From NCBI GenBank assembly GCA_947561715.1, contig OX387198.1:18665645-18729644 (forward strand): DNA of 64,000 nt, in the 5' to 3' direction. Below are positions 44,521 to 55,989 of the stretch, piece by piece. A program made the position numbers and the translations under genes. Every line of letters begins with the position of its first letter. Within the stretch, counting starts at the first letter, position 1. Source of the stretch: Ascidia mentula (lineage: Eukaryota > Chordata > Ascidiacea > Phlebobranchia > Ascidiidae). The notes below the pieces were generated by a model that had not been told where the DNA came from, did not search any database, and worked only from the letters and a program-made list of their open reading frames with translations.

Positions 44521-44956
44521 GGGACCTAAGTTTGCAGAGAAAAACACTGCCGTATATCTGACTCCTGAATCTATTAAAAACATCTGCCAAAGAAACTACC
44601 TTTGCGGCTTTTTAATTATTACACAAAACGATAAACAAACATACCTTGGTTTAATACACGTACAATGTTTCTTAGCATGCGCGTAATTTGGTTCGTTCCC
44701 TCTCGTACTCTCTCTGGTCTCTCCTTGGCTTAAGGCCGTGCGACGGTATTTATAATATTTTCGAAAATGAGAAAAATGCGATTATTAAGGAACGTCGATT
44801 TCGAAATTAAAAATATAAACCGATTAACACATCTGTGCAAGATTAACACATCTGGCGAATAGATTGACCCACATAAAATCACGGACGCGTAGACGACTCA
44901 TTAAATTGCACAATTAAACACTAAAATTGACGTTTAAATAAAATAGTTTCTCTGCA
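44521..44956 (+). repeat. Short TIR repeat copy B, uninterrupted (empty site of the BEL insertion)
   Basis: 436 bp from GGGACCTAAGTTTGCAGAGA to TTTCTCTGCA. It is nearly identical to copy A, but carries a 19-bp local duplication at about 44834-44852 (GATTAACACATCT repeated). TGCAGAGAAA (44533) and TTTCTCTGCA (44947) form its inverted ends. Confidence 0.85.
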
Positions 44957-45329
44957 CCTCCCAACATACGCAGAACAATTCCTTTGTTCGCTGTCGATAT
45001 ATGTCCTTCGCCAAACTCCCAACTTTCTACCGCGGCTGGTGGTGTGTGACGTCACCCCTTTTTTTCAAAATTCCACTAACTTTGTGCAGTTTATTATCTG
45101 TTAAATAATCCACACATATTAAAACTAGCACTTGCAGGTGCTTAGGACCAAGCAAGTAATTAGCCCCAAAGGTGAGTCTGTGGCGTGTTAGTTTAACTTT
45201 CTGGGAGCAGGTGGGGTATTTGCTGTGTTAGCGTATGATATAATCATGCTTCTGGCTAAATGTTTATTAGCCAACTAGTATTTAATTGATCTCGCAGGAT
45301 TAGCTGCTTTTTAGTGTTTAGCAAAATGC

Positions 45330-47145
45330 CTCGCACCAAAAGCAATAGAAGTTTCTACAAACCGTATGACAAACATCATGAAAACAAAAGTGGGTAAGAA
45401 GAAAAGTTGACAAAAAAAGAATTCTTGAAACAAGTCAACAGATTGATGAAGAAAGTGATTTGTCTGAGGGTGAAGAAGGGCATGATTTTGAACTAGATAT
45501 GCAACCACCATTGTTGGACCAAACAACTGTTTTACCTTCTCGTCCTGATGTAAGTGCTGTTGTTAAAAACTGGGCTTTGTCTGAAGTGTATGTCCCCAAA
45601 TTGGCTGTCACAAGACTGCTAAAAGGACTTCAAATGGTGTATGAAGATCTTCCTTCAAAGGCCTTTTTCCTCAACCTGTTATTCATTACCAGACAATTGG
45701 CAGTGGTTTGTATGTGCACTTTCCAAACCGGATAGACTCTCTTAAAAGTATGTTGCTACATCATTTTAATGATCGCAGTGGCACCATTTCTTTCTGCCTT
45801 TATTTCAAAAATCACCGGATTACAAACTTCATCCAATACTTCTGACCATATACAAAGTGAAGATGAGACCAATTTGTGCAGGCATTTACCCCTCCGAAAA
45901 ATTAAAACATAGAGAAATGCCTGTGCAGGTTTTTTGAAAGACTTTTTGGCAGACTTACAAAACATCAAGGAATATGGGATATCTGTTAAAAACAAACTCT
46001 TTCAACTTGTTGGCAACGGCATATATGTGTGTGATGCACCAGTCCAATCATCACTGAAATGCATAAAAAGTCATTCTGGCTTTTGTGAGTGTTGCATTGC
46101 TGTAGGAAAATATGACACTTCCTCCGTTTATGTGTGCCTGATTGAAATGGATTGTTGCCCTCGAACTGATGACAATTTTCGATCACATTCTGATCAAGCA
46201 CACCCTAAGGCGTGAATCACCTCTCACTACCTTTGGTGTGCAAATGGTCAGTTCATTTGTGCTGGATTACATGCACTTGTGTTGCCTTGGTGTAATGAAA
46301 CGACTGCTTTCAAGATGGAAAGGAATACAAAGGTATATATGTTTAAGATGCTAGTTTAATCTGTATTTTTTGTTTCCTTAATTATAATTTCATTAAATGC
46401 AGGCAGCATCAAGGAAAAATTGGCTCACAAGCTTTGCAGCTGCTTAATGAAAAGTTGTCTGATATAAAGGAGTTTAACAGAAAATTAAGGCCTCTATCTG
46501 AGCTGTTTTATTGGAAGGCAGCACAGTTCCGACTGTTCATGTTGTATGTGGTACTAAATGTGCACAGTCTTGTTCATTTACCTGAAGATTACTTTTTGTA
46601 TGGCACATTGGACACTGTTAATTGCTTTCCATTTGAAAGTTATTTGGGTCTTTTAAAAAATTGTCTTCACTATGGATTTAAGCCTTTGCAGCAAATTAGC
46701 AACTTTGAGGATTTGCAAATGACATATTATAAAAAAAGTATCATTCTTCAATGGGTGCACTATAAACACTGCCTCAAGTGCTGACTGTGTTGTTAAATTT
46801 GGAATGAACGTGACTGGTAAAATGTGCGATGTTACTAAGTTTAATGGACTCGTACAGTTAGTTGTGCAGGGTTTTGCTGAAGGCGACCAGTAAATTCCAC
46901 TAATGTTGGAATTAATAAAATTGGCAAACTAAATTAGGAATATCTTGCTGTTGAACTAACCTGTGATGTGCACAAATATGTTATTTTTCCCTGTCGTAAT
47001 AAGTTTAATGCAATTGAGCTTATTTTGTGCCGCAGGTACATCTGATGCCATCCATAAAAGTTGGTTAGTAACCGACACCAAATGTAGATGGCCTGCAAAA
47101 GGCGATGTAAGTCAGAGGAGGACTGGAAGGTTTACAAATGTGTGA
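45330..47145 (+). pseudogene. Second CACTA-like transposase gene, frameshifted, with introns
   Basis: From about 45400: an acidic N-terminus, VPKLAVTRLLKGLQ, EDLPSKAFF (LPxDxRTLL region). 45934-46205: IYVCDAPVQSSLKCIKSHSG, FCECCIAVGKY, RTDDNFRSHSDQAH. 46245-46320: SFVLDYMHLCCLGVMKRLLS, the family landmark. An intron of about 70 bases ends at 46402. 46434-46740: RPLSELFYWKAAQFRLFMLY, NVHSLVHLPEDYFLYGTLDT, FPFESYLGLLK. 47035-47145: DAIHKSWLVTDTKCRWPAKG. It aligns with the transposase at 21.1-23.0 kb but is clearly diverged. Several frameshifts. Termini were not found. Confidence 0.75.
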
Positions 47146-47457
47146 TTTTATGCCAAGGAGGTGTTCATTATACACATGAGTCTGTATATATACTTGTTGT
47201 GTTTTTTGTTCCCTGTAAATTTGTGCAAAGCATACTTGTGCAATGGGAGGTATTTTAAGCTTGCCATTTGTTCTTGTTATTTAAAAAAAAACGTATCGGT
47301 GCATTTGCAGAAACTGTGGGCAAGCTTTAAAGGAAATCGAGCGTGTTCACAAAGCTTGCTACCTATATTACTATCGATGTAATGAAATGTAGGCATATAT
47401 TTTATGTTACTGCAAAAATGTTTGAAACAAGTTGTGATATTTCTGTTTCATTGCAGT

Positions 47458-48075
47458 GAGAGAAAATATTGTTGTGCACCAAGGAAAACTTGTGGAATTT
47501 GTCGACTATGGCGAGACCATTAAACAACAAACACTCAGCGTGGCTACTCATTTGCTAGGTACGACTTTTTTAAAAGTTAAGTGTTAAACAAGTAGAAACT
47601 TGTGTGAAAGAGAAACTTCTGTTCCACTGGCATAGTACCCAACCTAATCCACAAGTGCTGAGTCTAGAAATGTGAATATTCACGCTGTGGTATGTGATGG
47701 TCATGCCACAAATCGAAAATTTATGAAGCTTTTGATCAATTTACCAATACCCTTGAACATGGCATTTACAGCTCCGAACCCTTACGCAGTTGATATACCG
47801 ATATTTCTGTGCTCAGATCCATCTCATTTGCTAAAGGTATGTCTTAAACTTTAGCAACATATTTTCACCCAGTAAATTGTGGATGGCAAAATTGATGCAA
47901 ATGTTTTCCCAAATCCTTACAGCAAGGTAATTCAGCCTAGTTTGTTTTGTGGATGCATTTCTTTAAAGTTACTGCTTTGTAGATGAAGGTTGGATTAGCA
48001 AGAGATGTTTTAAGTTGGAAAGATAGGCAATGTCTACAACTGGAACATCGGAGTTTGTTCTGCTTTTTACAAGGT
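47458..48075 (+). pseudogene. P-element/THAP9-like transposase exons
   Basis: Exon 47459-47560: ENIVVHQGKLVEFVDYGET, LSVATHLL, ending at a GTACG donor. Exon about 47660-47835: NIHAVVCDGHATNRKFMKLL, APNPYAVDIPIFLCSDPSHL, LK then GTATGTC. Exon 47984-48074: MKVGLARDVLSWKDRQC, then GT. VVCDGxxxNRKxxK, the NPY block, SDPxHLLK and MKVxLAxxVLS appear in the order found in P-type transposases (RNase H-like fold, GTP-binding insertion region). Upstream THAP and downstream C-terminal exons were not found. It is an isolated remnant. Confidence 0.7.
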
Positions 48076-48559
48076 GACATCTTCGTAATATGTATTACTC
48101 ATATCCAAACACTAATTATTGTGTACAGTTTTCATGTGACGTTTGTTAACAGATTTTGTTGAGTAATATATGATGGAAAAAACAAAAAAATATGGTACTT
48201 GTGGTAGAAGATTCGAGACTAAGGTGGTTAGTGCAAGACTTTCTTATTTATGTATTGGATTGGAAGGTAACATACAAAATATTAGCGTTTGTTAAAAGTA
48301 CAAGAATGGTCATAAACATTACAGAATGATGTTGAAACAAATCATAAAGGTGAAGATCAATAAAGTAACATTTATTTTACAATTTCTTACATGCGGGAGA
48401 AGATCCACTAACCCTGATGTCATGCAATCGGCAAGTGACATAGCCCACATTGCTACAAGAAACATAATTTAAAAAATTTAAGGCGAAAACACCACACATG
48501 GAAAAAAATCCTTGGATTTCCAAATGTTTTGATGTCTTTTAAATAAACCACTGCTAGCA

Positions 48560-48775
48560 GAAAGACGGATTGCAGCCTTGATCTGCATAACCGCTAAATT
48601 GCAATTGTACAGTAAACAAAAAATTGTTTGATTTGCTTCCTAGTGGGTTGCGCAGCTCAACGTCATCGTAGTACAAAACTATTCGAAGAAATGGTTTGTC
48701 TCTGAAAAGAGGATTTGATTTAGAAATAGATCCATCTTCAAAATCATTTAGTAAGTCAGTCTATAGAAGTTTTCA
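48560..48775 (-). pseudogene. TNP2-like transposase exon, minus strand
   Basis: The reverse complement reads LNDFEDGSISKSNPLFRDKP, FLRIVLYYDDVELRNPLGSK. The FxDG...NPLF and YYDDVELRNPLGSK motifs match the TNP2-like family also seen at 14.8 kb (LYCDNVEVCNPLGSSK). A splice-like AG precedes the exon (at about 48776 on the plus strand). Neighbouring exons were not identified. Confidence 0.7.
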
Positions 48776-51330
48776 TTATTGTAGAGCATCTCAATAGTAT
48801 AAGTGGTATGTAATGCGATTTGATGGTGGCAAGTAGTTTGTTTCAATTTCCAAATAATACAGTTGACTGTCCGAAGTTGTTTTAAAATCTCCTTCCTATC
48901 ATGGTGCTAAACTCCTTAAAATGCATATACTTAAAATGGTACATAACTGGTTAAATTTGTGTTTGAATCGGAGTGAACGTAATCGAGCTAAAGCGACAAC
49001 AGACGCTGCGTGACGTATCACAAGGCAGAAAGGCACAGTCAAAAATATGCACGGTCCATGTCACTTTATGTCGAGTTACGCTTGGCATACACCGGGTCAC
49101 AAAGTTTTTTCTAAACTTTATCCACATATAAGTCTGTGTAAAACAGAAAGGCGTTGCCGTGCGTTTACCAAATATAATGATATTGCCTGGTTACATTCAA
49201 AATATGTCCTTTTTTATTGGATGTAACAGCACTTAGTGGAAGTACAGGCCACCATGAAGTAATGTTCGACAAAACTATGTACTCTAGGTGAGGATGGATT
49301 GACTAACTGCACCGTGTCTGGTACCTTTTAATACGTCTGCAAAACATAAGAATTAGCATCATTTACACAAGTTATATGAACTTGCAATGAGGCCAACAGT
49401 CTTGTGAGATCACTAAAGCAAAAGGATGGGATTTTTTACTTTCCTGCGTCCAACCCCCATCCCACTATGAAAATTGTAGAGTCCGGTGTTTTGTCATAAA
49501 CAGCCTTCTGTGTCAATCACTTGGGCAGTTTTCATTTTGTCCTTCGAAATAATAAACAGTGAAAAGTATGCTGACAAAAAGCCCAGTGCATTGAGTAAAC
49601 AGGAAGCTCACATTAGATTCAGCAAGTAGAGCCATCAGATCTCCTTCGTTGTCAGCTGGTTGCGGCAATAAGCTGTCGTTTTTTCGAATCCAGTAATTGT
49701 GACGCTTGGGTGGCAATAACCTGTTGAAAGTATTTGCAAACTAAAATAAGCAAACAAGCCAAGGTAACCCAGTTAATTGAAAAACTAGACGGAATCAACA
49801 CCAAAAGTGGATTTTTTTCTTTTCGCACAACGAGCATATGTGCCTGAAGAGAACAAAATACAGGAAACTTGAGGATGCACTAACTATTTTGCACAAATAC
49901 ACAACTTACTCCCTTCACAAAGAATGGTGCAAGGGCAAGTCTGCCAAGCTGCATCTGCGGAATTGTCATTTTTTATCAAGCTTTGCACATCCAAATTGCT
50001 GGGTGGCCACTTACATGCATTCGTAACCTCAGTTGTCAAAATTTTTCATTCTTATGTGCTGTGGAAGAAACAAATGTACATATGCAAGCAAGAATCAATG
50101 GCGTAAAATATCATTGCTGTGTGAAATGGTTGAGTCGCTGATTGTATTTCTTTTTATTGTAAAATTGCTATTGTCCGGTCTACTAACCTTTATTGAAATT
50201 TACTATTTGGTTAATTTGCACTATCGCTTTGACTGTTTTTTCAAGGTAACGTATAATGGGAAGTTTGGTTTTTATAAAATGCAAATCTTGCGATTTGTTG
50301 CAAAGGTTTGTAGCCAGTTTTCCAAGTAACAATGCACGTTGTAACTTAGTTAAAGAAAAATGCAGAAAATGGCAATAGCGTTGATGGCACAGCACATTTT
50401 TAGCTTTTAACAGCGACACTCCCACATACAGCATAAATAGTCTAAATTCTGTTGCCTCAGTTTTCTGTTAAATTCGAGCGGTAAAAATTCCTTATATTTT
50501 GCAATGTTGTGGTTTATTAATATGTCTTAGCTTGCAATTGGCGTGGTCGACCCCTCCACCAGATTAAAAACAATTCAGCACAAAACCACTTAGTGTTCGA
50601 TTTTCAGCATTTATTTTTTAACTTGCAAACCAGATTGGCAAAGTATTCACCCCTGATGTACACCTTTCGCGGCTTTAGTAGCCTGTGTGAGATTTGATTA
50701 GCTTCAAACTGGATCGGGCTGGAGCATCGCAAATATTCCTGAATTACCAAGTTCAAATGTATTGGTACTGCTGCAGATTGAATTGTTTTGCAAATCTCCA
50801 ACTCATTTCAAGTTTCCAAGCGAAGTAACCTTTTCCGTGCTTTGCAATACTCCCATTGTTTCTTTATCCTAAAATTGATGACAGAGGTATACACAGGTTT
50901 ACTCCCATCGATAAAACTCAGCGAACCATGCGCATGCCGAACATATAAGTTTGGCGTACGTCCGAATAAGTGCTGATTTGCCGTGCCGAGCATAAACCAA
51001 GCTAGGCCCGTACTCGTAATTTTTGACTGGGAACTACCAGCAGTAGCTTGAGCGCAAGTCGAAGAAGATGGGAAGGAAGTATAAGGCGACTCCGCAACTC
51101 AGCTAGTAGAAATCACCAGCGGCACCGACGCACGACAATAGCGTTTGTGACCTCACAAACCATGCTTACGTAGGTGTAAGTGTGCTAACCCGAATTCACT
51201 GAGCAGAAGACGAACAGAGAGGTCTTGTCAACGACGGAAGAAGTGGGTACTTTTTTGCATATTTATTAATGGACTGTACCAAATACGTTATTTTTTCAGA
51301 TTTCGTTCATTGAATCTGCCATTTGGCCAA
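48776..51330. other. No recognisable gene
   Basis: Short frames in both strands (49513-49837 minus, 50033-50329 plus, 50604-50993) have no recognised domains. Some could be further TNP2-like exons on the minus strand, but no landmark motif is visible. Confidence 0.35.
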
Positions 51331-51332
51331 TA

Positions 51333-51662
51333 TTGTATCCGTACAAAATCTTTTCTGAATCAGCAATTCCGGGCGTAGAGAGTACAAAACGAGCCTACAT
51401 GTACAAGATCTTGTCGAACGTTTGTGATTATTCCACATCGTTTGAGCTTCTCCGATTTCAGTATGACAGATGGCTATACAAAACTGTTTGTGGGGCTATA
51501 GAATCTGGACGAGTATTCAACTGTAGTCCCGCCAGAGCGCTAGATTCAAAGGTATTTTCTGAGACATATTGGCAATGGCAGCATGCCTATCTCGCGGATG
51601 CTGTTCAATTTCACCATACGAATGGACGTTTCCAAGATGTTTTTGGATTCAACATAGAATAA
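51333..51662 (+). CDS. Open frame of 109 codons, unrecognised
   Basis: Begins in an ATG-less run after an AG at about 51300 and continues to a TAA at 51660. It includes STKRAYMYKILSNVCDYSTS, FSETYWQWQHAYLADAVQFH and a Phe-rich end. It has no motif I know. It lies just upstream of the Harbinger Myb-like exons and could be unrelated. Confidence 0.25.
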   Translation: MYPYKIFSESAIPGVESTKRAYMYKILSNVCDYSTSFELLRFQYDRWLYKTVCGAIESGRVFNCSPARALDSKVFSETYWQWQHAYLADAVQFHHTNGRFQDVFGFNIE

Positions 51663-51973
51663 GACCGGAAAAGGCGCTACAACTCTTCCCACCGTTGAAA
51701 CGTTACATTTCGCGGTGGTTATGTAACTGGAAAAAACAAATACTCGTGGAAAAACCCTCCCAATGTCCTAACATACTTCTATAGATTCGAATTTCAGAAA
51801 AGAGGTACAGTACATTGCCATTTCATTGCATGGATGAAAAACGCTGCGTCAATTGATGTAAAAAATGTTTTTGCTACCCAAAAAAGCAACACGCGGCAAA
51901 ATCAAGTTAGGTTAGGTTTTTCATTTTGAGGTTTTAATTTGTGTGCTTGGTATTAGTGTTTATTTCATAAAAA

Positions 51974-52410
51974 ATGACAAAAAGATTGCGAAAAAGTCCA
52001 GTAATTTGGACCAACGAAGCAATACACCGTGTTGAAGAAAGTAAAGTCCTGACTTTAATTGATGGAAAGGGAATCAGGAACCAAATTCTTTTTAACAAAT
52101 TGAAAAAAGTCTTCAAAATCAAGGACTAATGTATTCATGGTAAGAAAACTACATTTGTTATGAACTTTCTTAAAAACAGTACTATACAAAAAGAAAAGAC
52201 ATTTCTAAATCAGGGGCTGGAGCTTGCAGTTGGCAACACTTCCAGCAGCTACATAACTTACTATCAGGTCGACCAAGAGCCAAAGTACGTAAATTAAACT
52301 TGCAAGTGTCATAAACATAACACATAATTTTGTTTAGGCAATGAAGGCTGAAAGTGGGATAGACACATCTGAAACACCCCAATCTAAACCTGTGCCAAAA
52401 GAAGGTACTT
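51974..52410 (+). pseudogene. Harbinger-type Myb/SANT-like protein exons
   Basis: Exon 51974-52125: MTKRLRKSPVIWTNEAIHRV, KIKD then a stop in this frame. Exon about 52200-52283: SKSGAGACSWQHFQQLHNLL, SGRPRAK. Exon 52338-52403: AMKAESGIDTS and PKEG. The WTxEA start, the helix-rich middle and the SGxGxxSW..F..L...LSGRP segment are the pattern of the trihelix/Myb-like second protein of PIF/Harbinger elements. The transposase lies downstream on the opposite strand, which is a common arrangement for this superfamily. Confidence 0.55.
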
Positions 52411-52419
52411 TTGTGTCAC

Positions 52420-52925
52420 AATTTTACTTTATATTTTGTTACATTACAATGCTACATTAGGGGGGGAGATAATAACATTAATATTGGAATCTTGTGAGGA
52501 GGATCTTATTTCATCTAACGAGGAAAATGACGAGAGTCATTGGCAGCGGAGAGCACTAAACTTACGAAGTAAATTAAATGTTGTATTTCTATGCAAGGCT
52601 AAGTCTTACTTTTGTGTTCAGAATCAGCCACAGAATATCATCTGACAAATATAGTGGCGTCCTTGTCAGTGCGATCGAACACCGAAGTAAATGAGTTTGC
52701 ATGTTCATTTTTTCGTTTTTCAGGAAGTTCTGCATGTCACTGTTCTTTTCGCATTGTACATTGCTATTCATTCAAATGTTCTTTTCTTTCTGTGCTCATT
52801 TACTATACGTCCAACAAATAACTGTGATACCACTTTCCACTAGACTGTATTTGTTACAATTTTACTGTCATGTATTTCCGATAAGAGCACACAAAAAGTA
52901 GCCATTATTACCTTGAAGATTGACG
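52420..52925. other. Spacer between the converging Harbinger genes
   Basis: Contains a short acidic frame (52460-52560, LESCEEDLISSNEENDESHW) that may be a last exon of the Myb-like gene. Nothing else is recognisable. Confidence 0.35.
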
Positions 52926-52929
52926 CAGT

Positions 52930-53830
52930 GGTAGAGTTTTGTTCATATGTTGTAGCAATGCATTTCTGCAAGTAGCACCGCTGCCTGTCTCAGTTGCACA
53001 TGGTGTGCCCACAGGCTGTGAAAGTAAAGTGCTTTGTGTGGTTTGGTTACTGGCGGGAATAGGTATATTTGAAGCTTCACAAATGTTATGCAATACACAA
53101 CATGCAGCAATAATATTAGGGGCAATTTTTACGTCAGCATCAATTTTTTCCCCCAATGTTCTCCATGGAGCTTTTAATCTCCCAAAAGCATGTTCAACAG
53201 CGTTTCCTACACTACTATGATAACAATTAAATGACTCTTTAAGCCAAGGCAAGAGGGGGCTATAGCGTAAAGAAAAGACTCTCAGTTGCAAGGGTGATTT
53301 TTTTGTGCATTTTATTGCTTTTATTATTACTACTACGTAATTTTTGCAGAAACTGACGATGCTTACATCAGCGAAATGGATTTTTTTTACAAATAAATCT
53401 GCTTGTTGCTTCATGATATATGCGAACCAAAGTAATTTGCTGTCGCAGATAATAAAACAATGCCTAACCGAGGGCTAGATTCCTCTACAGCTACTAAGCA
53501 AGTCGCACTTTATAAATATGTTGTTTATCATTTTTTGACATATTACCTTAGGCAATTGCGAAGCATTTTTGAACAGTTCAGATTCTTTGAAGACGGAAGC
53601 GTCACGACAGCTGCCAGGCATTTTTACACTGTTAATAAATGTACAAATTAAAATGATTTTTTTTGTGTGTTTCAGTGTAATATGCTATAAAGCAAATTGT
53701 TTACTTGTAATATGAGGGAATCCCAACCCTTTCGGTTTGTGTAATCTTTTTTCCAATGCTTGCCGCAGTTACAGCAATATGTGTGTCATCAATGCAACCA
53801 AACACTTAGAAATATGTTGTGTGTCACAGA
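52930..53830 (-). pseudogene. PIF/Harbinger transposase, minus strand, interrupted
   Basis: Near 53800-53755 the reverse complement reads VFGCIDDTHIAVTAA (first Asp of the DDE triad, GCIDxTHI). 53270-52940 reads SLRYSPLLPWLKESFNCYHS, VGNAVEHAFGRLKAPWRTL, IAPNIIAACCVLHNICEAS, the C-terminal part with the catalytic Glu (VEHAFGRLK). The middle, including the second Asp, is not readable and is interrupted by AT-rich sequence at 53290-53420. It belongs to a different Harbinger subfamily from the 34 kb copy (AFGRLK rather than GDEAF layout). Confidence 0.7.
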
Positions 53831-53839
53831 AAAGCAAAA

Positions 53840-54700
53840 GTGTTGTATGTATCATACCAGAGAAAAGTGGTGATTTGCTTCAATAAGTTTTGCAATTTTA
53901 ACTGCATCATCAAGTAGTGGGATGGAAATAAACTTTTTCACTTTTTTGCAAAGTGCAAAACAAAACCTACAAATATTGCACAAGTACTAAATACATTTGA
54001 TGTTCAAATTTATTCTGAACAAAAGACGAACTAACTTCAAAAAGTGCAGCAACAGTCCTATATTCAGCAGAAGATGCATCTATTAGAGGCATACAATTTA
54101 TCGGTAAATGTTCCTACCAGGTTTTATATCATCCCACTCTTCTTCACACAAACACCCAAAGCAATTTTACTCAATCTGAAATGGGTCAACCACTGGGAAT
54201 CATTGAAACCGGGAACTATAACATTCCACCATTGTCCTGACCTAAAACAAACGAAAATAACATTTAACTTAACCAAGATACAAAACTATGAATGCAAAGC
54301 GAAGCACAGTATTCCAGTAAGCATAAAGCTTGGGCCATAAATACCACCAATATCTCACCTCTGTAATCGCCACGGCCGTCCAAGTCTTCGATTGTGAGAA
54401 AGCAACGCATTGACATGTAACAACAGCTAAGCCTTCCTTCGTTTGCACCGTTTTTGGTAATTATAAACTATCTGTTGCCGCCATATCCATTTTGCGAGAA
54501 CCGAATTTCGCGCGCTCAAGTAAATTGAGCCCCGAAGCTCGCTCGTTATGGTCTGTTAGTTCTTCACAGCTCGATGCCGCAAGCTCGTTCGCAAACCATT
54601 TCATGTAAACAGGGCTGATGTTACGTTTGCACCGAAGCGCTGCTGCACATTTTTTTCTGATTTTGAGAATATACGCAGACACAATATTGACAGCATTAAA
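53840..54700. other. No confident gene
   Basis: Probably the 5' part of the minus-strand Harbinger unit up to about 54450, but only AT-rich sequence with short frames is visible. 54461-54730 has a minus-strand frame of 89 codons without known motifs. Confidence 0.3.
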
Positions 54701-54706
54701 TGAAGC

Positions 54707-55375
54707 ATGGACATTGAATTTACCAATCAAAGTGCAATGTTCCTGAATTATGTTGCAGGTTACGTATCCAAAAATCTTTTTTTTCCAATACAGCTACAAC
54801 ATTTTTCCCGTGATGTTGCTTTCCAATATCTGAGCAAAGTTTCTCCAACGGAACCTGAGATGCTGCTTGCTCCGCCCAATATAAAATTTGCGCATACGCC
54901 TTCTCCAACAAAACGAGTTCTTCTTCCGCGCGTAGGGAACCACACTATCAAAATGTATGAAGATGCGTCGCACTTATCCCTTTACGAGTTCCTACATGCG
55001 TACACTTGGGATCGACAGAGTGTGCGCCCACGATGACACAGTCTCTAAGTTTATTAAACGATGAATATTTTTTCCAGGACTCACTACTTCACTGCCCGTT
55101 CAGTAAGGTTGAAGATTTGCAACCCGACTACATTTCTGCAATTCCTTGTGACCTAAAGAATTTTCATTTGTGCGCATTTATTTGGATTTGTGGCACCACT
55201 GGAAACGTGGCGAAACTTCCAGTTACTTGCTGGAAAATCCAAGAAATGCAAGCTCACAGTCAACCAAGAGACTTTTGTATCAGAAGCGTTGGCACATGTT
55301 TTACGATAAAGTTCATAAAGAACAGTTTTTTTCTGCTGTGCGGGCCACATGGGACTGGAACACAGCACCCTCTAT
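54707..55375 (+). pseudogene. Helitron-like Rep-region fragment (tentative), one frameshift
   Basis: Frame 54707-55036: NYVAGYVSKNLF, PTKRVLLPRVGNHTIKMYED, ASHLSLYEFLHAYTWDRQSV. A shift near 55030 gives LLNDEYFFQDSLLHCPFSKV, PDYISAIPCDLKNFHLCAF. The 'Y.....LS/LYEF...Y' sequence followed by a Y/F...L.H.PF segment resembles the region between the Rep and helicase domains of Helitron-type proteins. This is a weak family match made by eye. Its 3' flank contains the repeat that also lies, inverted, next to the PIF1-type helicase at 57.9 kb, which supports the two parts having come from one element type. Confidence 0.4.
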
Positions 55376-55603
55376 AACAGGCCTGGACACCGGTCGCGCT
55401 CGTTTCAAAACTGGAGGCGGATGTGTTTCAACTTGTTTCTGCGGTCGTGCGAGACTACTAGACAGTTTTTGGCGTGTTATTGCTCGGATAATCACAAGAA
55501 ATAGATTTTGCTGTGTTATTGATAGGTTAATGCGTATGAAACGTAAAAATTTATTTAAATTTACGCTTATTTTAAGTTAGCGGTGTACATTTAGGTCCCT
55601 TCA
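55358..55603 (+). repeat. Terminal-type repeat, ends TTTAGGTCCC
   Basis: Matches the reverse complement of 57590-57880 with scattered differences (for example GGCCTGGACACCGGTCGCGC versus GGCCTGGACACCAGTCGCGC, and GGCGTGTTATTGCTCGGATA versus GGCGTGTTACTGCTCGGATA). The repeat stops in both copies at GGGACCTAAATGT, read outward to inward. It is therefore probably the end of an element. Confidence 0.75.
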
Positions 55604-55989
55604 ATTTTATTATTTGTTTTTTGTCCCAAAATCCTAATATTGATCTCAAGGAAGGGCCTCTGTCCTGCTTTAACAAAAAAAACCTTGAGAAGTGATGTAG
55701 TAGGCAGGACAGCTCGACAAAGTCGAGGCAAAAGACTAACTACAGTAGTGCATAACTTTTTCACTGGTAAAACTGTTGTATGAAGACACATATATTTGTG
55801 AATGGTAAAACATTGTTAAATACACAATTTTAGATTCTCCAATCGCACCCAATTAGACAGACAGTAAAAGTGTATGATATATTTCAGTATTACAAACTTC
55901 AATGAAATGCTGTTGAAATCCCAAAAGGGCATATGTTGACAATTTCAAAAATACTGCTAAGTGATTTTCTGCAGACTTTTGGCTTAACT

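Noticed and set aside
54044..54340. 98-codon ORF
   Set aside because: No motif; lies in the probable 5' flank of the minus-strand Harbinger unit.
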